Shown here piece after piece: positions 1 through 7,213 of a stretch of 50,215 bases of DNA; position 1 is the stretch's first letter, and every line of letters begins with the position of its first letter. Source of the DNA: JAOAPY01 sp041492185 (GTDB taxonomy: Bacteria > Acidobacteriota > Blastocatellia > Pyrinomonadales > Pyrinomonadaceae). The stretch is from the NCBI GenBank assembly GCA_041492185.1, contig JBGPWL010000027.1, positions 1 through 50,215 on the forward strand. The letters are read 5' to 3'. Made by a program: the position numbers and the translations under genes. A model generated the notes under the pieces. The model worked only from the letters and a program-made list of their open reading frames with translations. It was not told where the DNA came from and did not search any database.

Positions 1-1
1 G

Positions 2-178
2 ATGCGTCGCACGGTCGGTCCCGAGCTGGGCGTGAAAGCATCCGGCGGCGTCAAGAATTTGGAAGACGCGCGCAAGATGGTGGAAGCGGGCGCGACGCGA
101 ATCGGCGCCAGCGTCGGCGTGAAGATTGCCCAGGAAGCGGCGGGTGCCAGGACCAACGGCGGGCCGCAGGCTTATTGA
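2..178 (+). CDS. deoC: Deoxyribose-phosphate aldolase, C-terminal part
   Basis: The frame is open from the left edge and ends at TGA 176-178, leaving 58 residues of the C-terminus. DeoC cleaves 2-deoxyribose-5-phosphate to glyceraldehyde-3-phosphate and acetaldehyde in cytoplasmic deoxynucleoside catabolism. The visible part carries VKASGGVKNLEDARKM, which holds the family's strand with the catalytic-site lysine and the phosphate-binding SGG, followed by GATRIGASVGVKI, the closing phosphate-binding segment of the TIM barrel. The rest of the gene, including the Schiff-base lysine, lies outside the window. The call rests on the C-terminal motifs, which are characteristic of the short bacterial DeoC type. 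Confidence 0.85.
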   Translation: MRRTVGPELGVKASGGVKNLEDARKMVEAGATRIGASVGVKIAQEAAGARTNGGPQAY

Positions 179-228
179 TTCCAATATCATCGACTTCTCA
201 AAACTAATCCGTACAGGCAAGCAAAACC

Positions 229-258
229 TTGATGCGAGTGACGCTTTGCGTCTATGCT
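229..258 (+). promoter_or_regulatory. Possible sigma-70-type promoter of glgC
   Basis: TTGATG (229-234) and TATGCT (253-258) are separated by 18 bp and lie about 40 bp before the glgC start. The hexamers are reasonable but not perfect matches to the housekeeping consensus. Housekeeping promoters in this phylum are poorly characterised, so this is only a candidate. Confidence 0.35.
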
Positions 259-298
259 CTCGGAAGATCTGAGATTCCGAAACAATCGGTGATAGCTT

Positions 299-1594
299 AT
301 GGCTGCGAAGCGTAATCTGCTTGCGGTAATTCTTGGCGGCGGTGCGGGAACGCGCCTCTTCCCCTTGACCCAACAGCGCTCCAAGCCTGCTGTGCCGGTG
401 GGAGGGAAATATCGTCTCGTCGACATTCCGATCTCAAACTGTATAAACTCGGACATCCTAAAGATCTTCGTACTTACGCAATACAATTCTGCTTCGCTCA
501 ATCGTCATATCGCCACCACTTACCGTTTCTCGCACTTTTCAAATGGCTTCGTAGAGATTCTTGCGGCCGAGCAGACGCCGGAGAGTCCGCAGTGGTTCCA
601 GGGAACAGCCGACGCCGTCCGTCAGGTGTTGCCGCACATCGCTGATTGGGGCATCGACACGTTGCTGATACTGTCAGGCGATCATCTCTATCGCATGGAC
701 TACCGCGATTTTCTCCAGCGCCATTATGAAACGGATGCTGACGTAACGGTTTCGGTGATCCCCTGCGCTGCCCGGGCTGCCAGCGAATTTGGGCTGCTAA
801 AAACGGACGACACTGGACGCATCATTGAGTTCAAGGAGAAACCAACTGGGGACGACCTGGAGGCGATGCGAGTTGATGCAACGGGCTTTGGACTAAATGC
901 TGACGAAGCGGCTGCCCGACCATTTCTTGCCTCGATGGGGATCTATGTTTTCAAATATGCGCAACTGGAGAAACTGCTGACGGAAGATCTGAGTTGGCTC
1001 GACTTTGGTCGCGAGGTTATCCCGGCGGCTATCAAGAGAGGTAACGTTCAGGCATTCATGTTCGATGACTATTGGGAAGACATTGGAACGATCGCGGCTT
1101 TCTATAAGGCGAACCTGGACCTGACAGCGAAGATCCCGAAGTTCAATCTGTTCGATGCGCAAGCGCCGGTCTATACCAGAGCGCGTTACCTGCCGCCTTC
1201 AAAGATCGAGGAGTCCGATATTCGCGATTCAATCATGAGCGACGGTTGCATCATCAGCGGTGCGAAAGTTAATAATTCAATTATCGGGTTGAGAAGTCGG
1301 ATCGCGAAGAATGTACAGATCGAAGCATCAATCGTCATGGGAGCGGACTACTACCAAACGCTTGAGGAAATGCGAGGCGATGTTGCAGCGGGATTGCCCA
1401 GCGTTGGAATCGGAGAGGGAACGATCATTCGTCGGGCTATTATTGATAAAAACGCGCGCATTGGGCCCGGTGTTCGCCTCCTGAACGAAGCAGGTGCGCT
1501 CAACGCTGATTCTGAGGACAAAAGCTACTACATCCGGGACGGCATCATTATCGTTCCCAAGAACGCGGTAGTTAGGGCTGGCGTGGTTGTCTGA
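299..1594 (+). CDS. glgC: Glucose-1-phosphate adenylyltransferase (ADP-glucose pyrophosphorylase)
   Basis: GlgC makes ADP-glucose from glucose-1-phosphate and ATP, the committed step of glycogen synthesis in the cytoplasm. At 431 residues it has full family length. The N-terminus shows the nucleotidyltransferase signature LGGGAGTRLFPLT (residues 12-24), then SKPAVPVGGKYRLVDIPISN, which carries the activator and substrate-binding residues. LSGDHLYRMDY holds the metal-binding aspartate, and FKEKP the sugar-phosphate lysine. The C-terminal third is a left-handed beta-helix with hexapeptide-like repeats (for example GCIISGAKVNNSIIG and IRRAIIDKNARIG). It follows deoC by 120 bp and probably has its own promoter. 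No other glycogen gene lies nearby. Confidence 0.96.
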   Translation: MAAKRNLLAVILGGGAGTRLFPLTQQRSKPAVPVGGKYRLVDIPISNCINSDILKIFVLTQYNSASLNRHIATTYRFSHFSNGFVEILAAEQTPESPQWFQGTADAVRQVLPHIADWGIDTLLILSGDHLYRMDYRDFLQRHYETDADVTVSVIPCAARAASEFGLLKTDDTGRIIEFKEKPTGDDLEAMRVDATGFGLNADEAAARPFLASMGIYVFKYAQLEKLLTEDLSWLDFGREVIPAAIKRGNVQAFMFDDYWEDIGTIAAFYKANLDLTAKIPKFNLFDAQAPVYTRARYLPPSKIEESDIRDSIMSDGCIISGAKVNNSIIGLRSRIAKNVQIEASIVMGADYYQTLEEMRGDVAAGLPSVGIGEGTIIRRAIIDKNARIGPGVRLLNEAGALNADSEDKSYYIRDGIIIVPKNAVVRAGVVV

Positions 1595-1653
1595 AAGCTT
1601 TTGCAGAGATAGTGTGCCTTCATACTCGCGAAACGGGATTCGGGGTGACAGAA

Positions 1654-1929
1654 ATGGCTCGAGGCTGGGAAAGCAAAGCAGTGTCAGACCAGATCGAAGA
1701 AGGGAAGGAGCGCCCTGTAGAGCGCGCGCTTAACTCCGAGAAATCGCCTGAGGGAAGAATCTACCGGCAGCAACTTGAATCACTGAGGTTGTCGCGCTCG
1801 CGTACGCTTGAGCAATTGCAAAGGGCTACGAATCCCGCGCACCGAGAAACTCTACAGAAAGGGCTGAGTGCGCTCGAAGACGAAATCGAGAAGATAAGTC
1901 GAATACTCAGCGGCGGAGTTCGTGAATAG
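1654..1929 (+). CDS. Small charged helical protein, unknown function
   Basis: This 91-residue protein has no recognised function. The ATG at 1654 (MARGWESKAVSDQIEEG) was preferred over an upstream GTG at 1612 because a purine-rich GGGGTGA stretch precedes it and the first residues look like a conserved start. The sequence is very rich in Glu, Arg, Ser and Leu, without cysteines or hydrophobic segments. Residues 35-85 should form amphipathic helices or a short coiled coil (RQQLESLRLSRSRTLEQL and LSALEDEIEKISRIL). I recall similar MARGWESK proteins in other acidobacterial genomes, but I cannot verify this here. It lies 59 bp after glgC and 103 bp before ligD-POL. Confidence 0.7.
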   Translation: MARGWESKAVSDQIEEGKERPVERALNSEKSPEGRIYRQQLESLRLSRSRTLEQLQRATNPAHRETLQKGLSALEDEIEKISRILSGGVRE

Positions 1930-2032
1930 GCCGGGATCATTTTGCAATTCCTTAATGTGATACTTTAAAGGTCTTTCATTCCTCTCGTCGCTGCAACTGG
2001 TTCCGGCGCCCTACTCCGGAAGTTTACTAACA

Positions 2033-3043
2033 ATGCCAAAGAGGGAAGTTGCGACACGCGACCGCCATCCATCGCGGCACGTCCAAACCGCGACACCGAA
2101 CAAACGCAGGAAGGGAAGCAAGTCCGTAATCATTCCTCGCCGCGAGGACAGCGTGGAATTGGAAGTCGATGGCCGCGTGATCAGATTAACAAACCTGCGC
2201 AAGCTCTTTTGGGCGAAGGTTGGTATTACAAAGCGGGACCTGCTTCAATACTACGCTGATGTGAGTCCGGCGCTATTGCCCCATCTTGCGGGCCGGGCCA
2301 TGGTCATGAAGAGATATCCGAACGGAGCCGGAGGCGAGTTCTTCTTCATGAAGCGAATTCCGAAACCGCATCCTGCCTGGATTGAAATCTGCAGCATCGA
2401 ACACAGTTCCGGAAAGACGATAGACTTTCCTATGGTCCAGGACCTTGCCTCGCTTTTGTGGACAGTCAATCTGGGCTGCATCGACCTGAATCAATGGTAC
2501 GCCACCTGTGACGACGTGGATCGCCCGGATTATTTACACTTTGACTTAGATCCGGTGCCGGGCGCCACCTTTCAAAGAGTCGTTGAGGCATCACTTCTGA
2601 TTCGAGATGCGCTCGAGTCGCTAAAGATGCCTTGCTACGCCAAGACGACGGGTTCGAAAGGAATCCACGTCTACGTGCCAATCGTGCGCGGACCCACGCA
2701 AAAGCAGGTATGGGGTTTTGCGAAGGAGTTCGCCAACGCAATCGCCTCGCATGCCCCGAAGTTATTGACTTCGATCTATCAAGTAGAAAAGAGACCGAAG
2801 GGGAGAGTGCTGGTGGATTACAATCAGAACGCCTGGGGCAGAACGCTGGCATCCGTGTATTCCGTCCGACCAAAACCAAAGGCTACTGTTTCGACGCCGG
2901 TCACGTGGCCGGAGCTGGAACGGGGTGTTGAGATGGATGACTTCCGCATAGACAACGTCCCGCAGCGGGTTAAGAGAACGGGAGATCTGTGGAAGCCACT
3001 ACTGACAAGAAAGGGCCGGTTCAGCCTGGAACTCTATCTCTGA
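2033..3043 (+). CDS. ligD: LigD-type DNA polymerase/primase domain protein (NHEJ)
   Basis: A 336-residue stand-alone version of the POL (archaeo-eukaryotic primase-like) domain of LigD, which fills gaps and adds ribonucleotides at double-strand breaks with Ku. After a basic, low-complexity N-terminus (residues 1-40) come LTNLRKLFWAKVGITKRDLLQYY and the catalytic aspartate pair in LHFDLDPVPG (D171, D173). TTGSKGIHVYVP (about 205-216) is the nucleotide-binding motif, and VLVDYNQNAWGRT holds a further catalytic aspartate. A GGAAG stretch precedes the start. No ligase domain is attached. The matching phosphoesterase is a separate convergent gene at 3173-3829, so the multidomain LigD is split here. 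Confidence 0.92.
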   Translation: MPKREVATRDRHPSRHVQTATPNKRRKGSKSVIIPRREDSVELEVDGRVIRLTNLRKLFWAKVGITKRDLLQYYADVSPALLPHLAGRAMVMKRYPNGAGGEFFFMKRIPKPHPAWIEICSIEHSSGKTIDFPMVQDLASLLWTVNLGCIDLNQWYATCDDVDRPDYLHFDLDPVPGATFQRVVEASLLIRDALESLKMPCYAKTTGSKGIHVYVPIVRGPTQKQVWGFAKEFANAIASHAPKLLTSIYQVEKRPKGRVLVDYNQNAWGRTLASVYSVRPKPKATVSTPVTWPELERGVEMDDFRIDNVPQRVKRTGDLWKPLLTRKGRFSLELYL

Positions 3044-3172
3044 TGTAAGACTTGAGCTTCGCGTCATTCTCGTTCGCAGGATTGAGGTAACTTCTGAAAG
3101 GTCGGCAAGTAGACAGTTCAGGTTTTGAATTAGCCAAACTGATGATGTTCGGATCTGTGAATGGTTAAGATT

Positions 3173-3829
3173 TCAGCCGCGCCAGACCTTTTGCTTCTGG
3201 CCCTTCCTGCGGCGCTTGACTCCGGTGCGGCGGGGAATTTTTTTCGGGTCACCCGTCGCGGCCTTTCTTACGTCTCCGCCTTCGTCTTCCGCAATCTCAG
3301 CGAGGGTTCGGCGCGTGAAGATCGATACTGGGGCGAGTTCGGTTACTTCAAGATCAGTCGTGTAGTAGTCGCGATGCTTGATGAGCAACCACTGACGCTC
3401 GTGCGTACGAACAAGAGCCCATGAACCGTTGAGCTTCTTGCCGTTCAAGGAAAACTTTAACTCGCCCTTACTGAGTGCGGCCGCGGGGTCTTTCTCCTCT
3501 GGTTGGTACGTCCCTTGATCCCATACCATCACGGTTCCACCGCCGTACTCACCTTCAGGGATGACGCCTTCGAAATTCGCATAGTCGACCGGGTGATCTT
3601 CGACTTGCATCGCAAGTCTCTTTACGGTTGGATCGAGCGAGGGCCCTTTCGGCACGGCCCAGGACTTCAAGACGCCATCGACTTCGAGGCGAAAGTCATA
3701 ATGCAGGCGTGTGGCGCGATGTTTCTGAACGACGAAAAGACGACCGGACTTTGTGCTCTTTCTTTCCGGACCGGGCTCAGGCGTCTTGTTAAAGCGGCGC
3801 TTTTTCTTGTATGTGGAAAGAGAACTCAT
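3173..3829 (-). CDS. LigD-type 3'-phosphoesterase domain protein
   Basis: A 218-residue stand-alone phosphoesterase (PE) domain, known in LigD to remove 3'-phosphates and terminal ribonucleotides during end joining. The hallmark is QKHRATRLHYDFRLEVDG with H37, H43, D45 and R47, matching the metal-binding and catalytic residues of the family. It is followed by the conserved VEDHPVDYANFEG (H79, Y83) and IPEGEYGGGTVMVWD. LNGSWALVRT and LLIKHRD close the domain. Both ends are rich in Lys and Arg (for example the last 25 residues), suiting DNA binding. It converges on the LigD polymerase gene with a 129-bp gap. No ligase or Ku gene is in the window. Confidence 0.92.
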   Translation of the reverse strand: MSSLSTYKKKRRFNKTPEPGPERKSTKSGRLFVVQKHRATRLHYDFRLEVDGVLKSWAVPKGPSLDPTVKRLAMQVEDHPVDYANFEGVIPEGEYGGGTVMVWDQGTYQPEEKDPAAALSKGELKFSLNGKKLNGSWALVRTHERQWLLIKHRDYYTTDLEVTELAPVSIFTRRTLAEIAEDEGGDVRKAATGDPKKIPRRTGVKRRRKGQKQKVWRG

Positions 3830-3872
3830 TGATGGCGTCCTGAGAGTTGAGAAACTACTTTAACTATGATCC

Positions 3873-4766
3873 TTAGCCAGTGGCGGCACTGGAGGTTGAG
3901 AGTTCAGATTCAGGCGCGAAGAGATCAGGCTGAACGGGATCCAAACCCAACACCTCCCGCACGCGGCCAAAGCTTCTTCTGTGAATGGGCAGGGCTCCGA
4001 GTTCCTTCAGAGCACGGCAGTGTTCGGGCGTAGGATAGCCCTTGTGCGACGCGAAGCCGTAACCTGAATAGGCACGATCGAGATTGATCATATGTGCATC
4101 GCGCGTGGTCTTGGCGATGATGGATGCAGCGGCAATGCTGGCGGATAGTTCATCGCCGTGAATGATCCCTCTTTGAGGTTTCGGACAATTTGGAATACGG
4201 CGCGCGTCTACCAGCACGAAGTCGGGCACCTGGCTTAGACCGTGTAGTGCGCGCTGCATTGCCAGCAGTCCGGCGTGATAGATATTGAGTTGGTCAATCT
4301 CTTCGACTTCGGCAAAGCCCACAGACCAACAGACCGCATCTTCCTTTATTCTCACTGCCAGCTCTTCTCTTTTTCCTTCATCGAGAATCTTCTTGGAATC
4401 ATTCAGACCCGGTAGCTTGTAGTGCTGCGGCAAGATGACTGCGCCCGCAACGACCGGGCCGGCCAGGGGCGCCATGCCCGCTTCGTCTACGCCGGCTATG
4501 AGATCAAAACCTTGAAGCCAAAGCTCGATTTCGTAGCGGAGCAGCGAATGCAGTCGTTGTCCTTCAGATCGGTTACCACGTCGACGGCTGCGGATTTGCC
4601 TTGCGAGGTGATGAGCGCCCTGGCGCGGATCTGTTTCAAGGGCTTCCAGCAAACCCCGCGGAACTGGCCGGCCCCGTTCGAGAAATCTATCCTTCAGTTC
4701 AGGAATGGATTTGCGGAGAAGTTGTTCCAGGGAAGACATATCGATAATAGGAGCAGTGTCTTTCAT
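3873..4766 (-). CDS. rnhB: Ribonuclease HII
   Basis: RNase HII cleaves the RNA strand of RNA/DNA hybrids and nicks at single ribonucleotides in DNA. At 297 residues it is longer than the usual ~200 because of an N-terminal helical extension of about 85 residues that I do not recognise. The core starts at LIAGVDEAGMAPLAGPVVAG, with catalytic D94 and E95. The third and fourth acidic residues are in FVLVDARRIP and TTRDAHM, and SASIAAASIIAK precedes the last. The usual GRG that follows DE(A/V) is GMA here, and the usual lysine in (K)GD is histidine (IIHGDE). ATG 4766 was kept, but the ATG at 4739 is an equally good start. Confidence 0.9.
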   Translation of the reverse strand: MKDTAPIIDMSSLEQLLRKSIPELKDRFLERGRPVPRGLLEALETDPRQGAHHLARQIRSRRRGNRSEGQRLHSLLRYEIELWLQGFDLIAGVDEAGMAPLAGPVVAGAVILPQHYKLPGLNDSKKILDEGKREELAVRIKEDAVCWSVGFAEVEEIDQLNIYHAGLLAMQRALHGLSQVPDFVLVDARRIPNCPKPQRGIIHGDELSASIAAASIIAKTTRDAHMINLDRAYSGYGFASHKGYPTPEHCRALKELGALPIHRRSFGRVREVLGLDPVQPDLFAPESELSTSSAATG

Positions 4767-4914
4767 GACCTTATGGAATCAAACTACCGATAGTGCCAAA
4801 ACTATTCCGCGTTTTCTGAAAAAGGACTTAATATGTTGGCTGCGAGTCGTATTCTAAAACAGGAAATCAAATTGGGCGAGTTTTTCTGAAAAATAGATTT
4901 GGCGGAATCTGAAC

Positions 4915-5553
4915 ATGGCAGAGCGAGTCCAGGAAAGATCAGCGCGATTGCGAGATGTTGAATTCAGTCTGTGGTTTCGTTTGTTGGGCGTCCTACCACT
5001 CGCATTTTTTCTTGGTCAGGCGATCCACTATTGGCGCATTGATCAATTGGGGCACATGCTATGGATGTGTAACATTGGGAACCTTCTTCTCGCCATCGGT
5101 ATCTTTCTCGGCCAGCCAATACTGATTCGTGTAGCTGTGATCTGGTCGATTCCCGGAATTGTTATCTGGTTTCGTTATGTCGTGATGGTGTGGGGGGTCT
5201 TTGCTGCGTCAACGTCGGTACATGTTGGCGGTCTGATTGTCGGTCTGCTCGCGCTTAGGAAGGTGGGCGTGGATCGCGCAGCCTGGCGATATGCTTTTGC
5301 GTGGTACCTTATTCTTCAACTGCTCTCGCGTTTAGTGACGCCGGCGGAGTTGAACGTGAATGTTGCGCATCATATGTATCAAGGGTGGGAGCGGGTGTTC
5401 AGCGCCTATTGGAAATTCTGGCTGGTGATGACCTTACTTGTGGCGGGGGTCTTGTGGTTGCTGTCGTTCGGTCTAAGAAAGGTTTGGCCACAGGATCGTG
5501 GGCCGGGGGAATCAGAAAACATCCGTGTGCTGGGCGACATACAATCTCCATAG
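4915..5553 (+). CDS. Polytopic inner-membrane protein, unknown function
   Basis: A 212-residue protein with about six hydrophobic segments: residues 20-38 (FRLLGVLPLAFFLGQAIHY), 48-65, 72-88, 90-113, 126-143 and 170-187. The N-terminus (MAERVQERSARLRD) and the tail after FGLRKVWPQ are polar, which suggests both ends lie on the same side. Notable features are MCNIGNLLLAIG, a tryptophan- and arginine-rich loop (IWFRYVVMVW), and a histidine pair (NVAHHMYQGWER) before the last helix. No catalytic family is recognised. The gene is monocistronic: it is divergent from rnhB across 148 bp and followed by a strong terminator at 5629-5664. Confidence 0.75.
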   Translation: MAERVQERSARLRDVEFSLWFRLLGVLPLAFFLGQAIHYWRIDQLGHMLWMCNIGNLLLAIGIFLGQPILIRVAVIWSIPGIVIWFRYVVMVWGVFAASTSVHVGGLIVGLLALRKVGVDRAAWRYAFAWYLILQLLSRLVTPAELNVNVAHHMYQGWERVFSAYWKFWLVMTLLVAGVLWLLSFGLRKVWPQDRGPGESENIRVLGDIQSP

Positions 5554-5628
5554 TCTGCTCCTAGTCTAAGCACCAGGAACGAACCAGGGGGTTGACGAAC
5601 AGGGGGAGGTCGCGTGTGACCAGCTTTT

Positions 5629-5664
5629 GCGAGCCGCTAATCCAGCGGCTCGCTTTGCTTTTTT
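5629..5664 (+). terminator. Rho-independent terminator
   Basis: GCGAGCCGCT and AGCGGCTCGC form a perfect 10-bp GC-rich stem around a 5-base loop (AATCC), followed by the T-rich run TTTGCTTTTTT. It sits 75 bp after the membrane protein gene on the plus strand and is the clearest intrinsic terminator in the window. Confidence 0.88.
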
Positions 5665-5722
5665 GGTGGGGTCCGATTAGCGGTTAACCCATAGCTCAAA
5701 AATCTGTATGCGCTAAAAAAAA

Positions 5723-7000
5723 TTACCAAGTGGAGCCGGCAGTTTGCGCCAGCTTCTTCTGCAGGACCGGCGCCGGCTTTTGGCCCGCATCGGTTTGTCC
5801 GGGTGCGTTGGCTTGCGGATTGAAAATGTAACTATCGCGCGTGCGGACAGCTAGGTTGGGTTGATTCACCCGCACTCGGATCTGCCGACGTTGGCCTGCT
5901 TGCGCTGGCCGCTTCGGGTAGTAGCCAAGACTGTATTGCCGCCGCAATTCTTCCGCGACATTCGCAAACGCGTTAGTAAGATTCTGAGAGCTGTCAGCGT
6001 TGTAAAGACGCGCCCCAGTTCTGTCGGCCAGCTCGTGAAGATAACGATCAGCCCGTTCGTAGTCGTGTCGGCTACCGTTTCCGCCACCTCCTCCAGAGCC
6101 ACCGCGACCTCCTCCCGATCCTCCGATGCCGCCCAGGATGTCAATCAAGATACCAACCGTAGAGTGGCGGCCTTGCCTGGAGCCAGGCCAGGACGTGGAA
6201 CCTCCACCAGGATCTGAGTAGGTGTTGTATTCCACTGGATAGATCAGAGCATCCAGTTCTTCAGCGTCGCGCACGGTACTTTCATATGACGCCCGCTTGC
6301 TGGTTGTGTCCACACCGTCGGTGAAAAGAACGATGGCTTTGCGTCCGGCAATCGATTCGAGTTTTTCGTTAATTACCATGTCGACTGCGTCGTAGAGTTT
6401 AGTGCCGTCACCCGGTCGCGTATGGCGAATCGCGTCATGCAGTCGATAGCGGTCGCTGGTGAACTCCGAAAGAACTCTTACACGGTCATCAAAAGAAACG
6501 ACCATAACGCGATCATCCGCGTGCAACTGATTGACAAAAGCAATTGCGGCATCCTGAATCTCCTCGAGTTTGAAACGCGTCGAGCCACTTGTGTCGAGCA
6601 TCAATACGACGCTGAAGGGCTTATCGACCGAGGCGAAGAAAGCAATATTCTGTTCAATGCCGTCTTCCCACAGACGGAAGTCCTCTTTTCGCAGATCCGG
6701 AGCGTAACGTCCATTCCGATCCATTACGCTCACGGGGATCGTGACCAGAGTTGTATTCACGCGGATGACGTCGTTCTCACCAACCTCTTCCGGACCCGCG
6801 TTCGGAGCAGGCTGTCGGGGCGACTGATCGTTACCTGTCTTGTTGGGCCCGCCCAAAACTGGCGGCCGTGAAGGGTTTGAAGCAGTGGAAGTCGAAGGCT
6901 CCGGGTTCTGTCCGACCCGGCGCGCGCGCGTTTGCGCCTTCAGTGTCGAACCAAGAACAACCAGTGCGAGCAGCGAGACGAGGATCGAGAGCTTTCTCAT
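5723..7000 (-). CDS. Secreted VWFA-related acidobacterial-type protein
   Basis: A 425-residue exported protein of the VWFA-related family that is expanded in Acidobacteriota. ATG 7000 was chosen because AAAGGAATC lies just before it and the product then starts with a clean signal peptide (MRKLSILVSLLALVVLG). After a Pro/Asn-rich linker comes VNTTLVTIPVSVMDRNGRY, the typical lead-in strand, and then a von Willebrand A domain with the MIDAS motif DTSGS in LMLDTSGSTRFKLEE and FTDGVDTTSKR further on. A glycine-rich insert interrupts the domain before a YERADRYLHELADRTG segment. The C-terminus (YYPKRPAQAGQRRQIRVRV) is the usual family ending. Ligand and role are unknown; metal-dependent protein binding outside the membrane is likely. 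Confidence 0.88.
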   Translation of the reverse strand: MRKLSILVSLLALVVLGSTLKAQTRARRVGQNPEPSTSTASNPSRPPVLGGPNKTGNDQSPRQPAPNAGPEEVGENDVIRVNTTLVTIPVSVMDRNGRYAPDLRKEDFRLWEDGIEQNIAFFASVDKPFSVVLMLDTSGSTRFKLEEIQDAAIAFVNQLHADDRVMVVSFDDRVRVLSEFTSDRYRLHDAIRHTRPGDGTKLYDAVDMVINEKLESIAGRKAIVLFTDGVDTTSKRASYESTVRDAEELDALIYPVEYNTYSDPGGGSTSWPGSRQGRHSTVGILIDILGGIGGSGGGRGGSGGGGGNGSRHDYERADRYLHELADRTGARLYNADSSQNLTNAFANVAEELRRQYSLGYYPKRPAQAGQRRQIRVRVNQPNLAVRTRDSYIFNPQANAPGQTDAGQKPAPVLQKKLAQTAGSTW

Positions 7001-7213
7001 ATTGAAGATTCCTTTAGCCAAATACCGAACGCTACGGAGTCAAACCGTTTGATGCGCGAAGATAAAATTAGATGCTTTGACTCGCCTGTGTTCTGACGAA
7101 GGGAGAGAATCAGATCCGACGACGGTAAGATAACGCTAACCGGCAGTAAGAGCAAGGCCGTTGCGAGCATTAACACCGCGGAATTTGTGTGGAGATGCCG
7201 GATGCGAAGCGAT

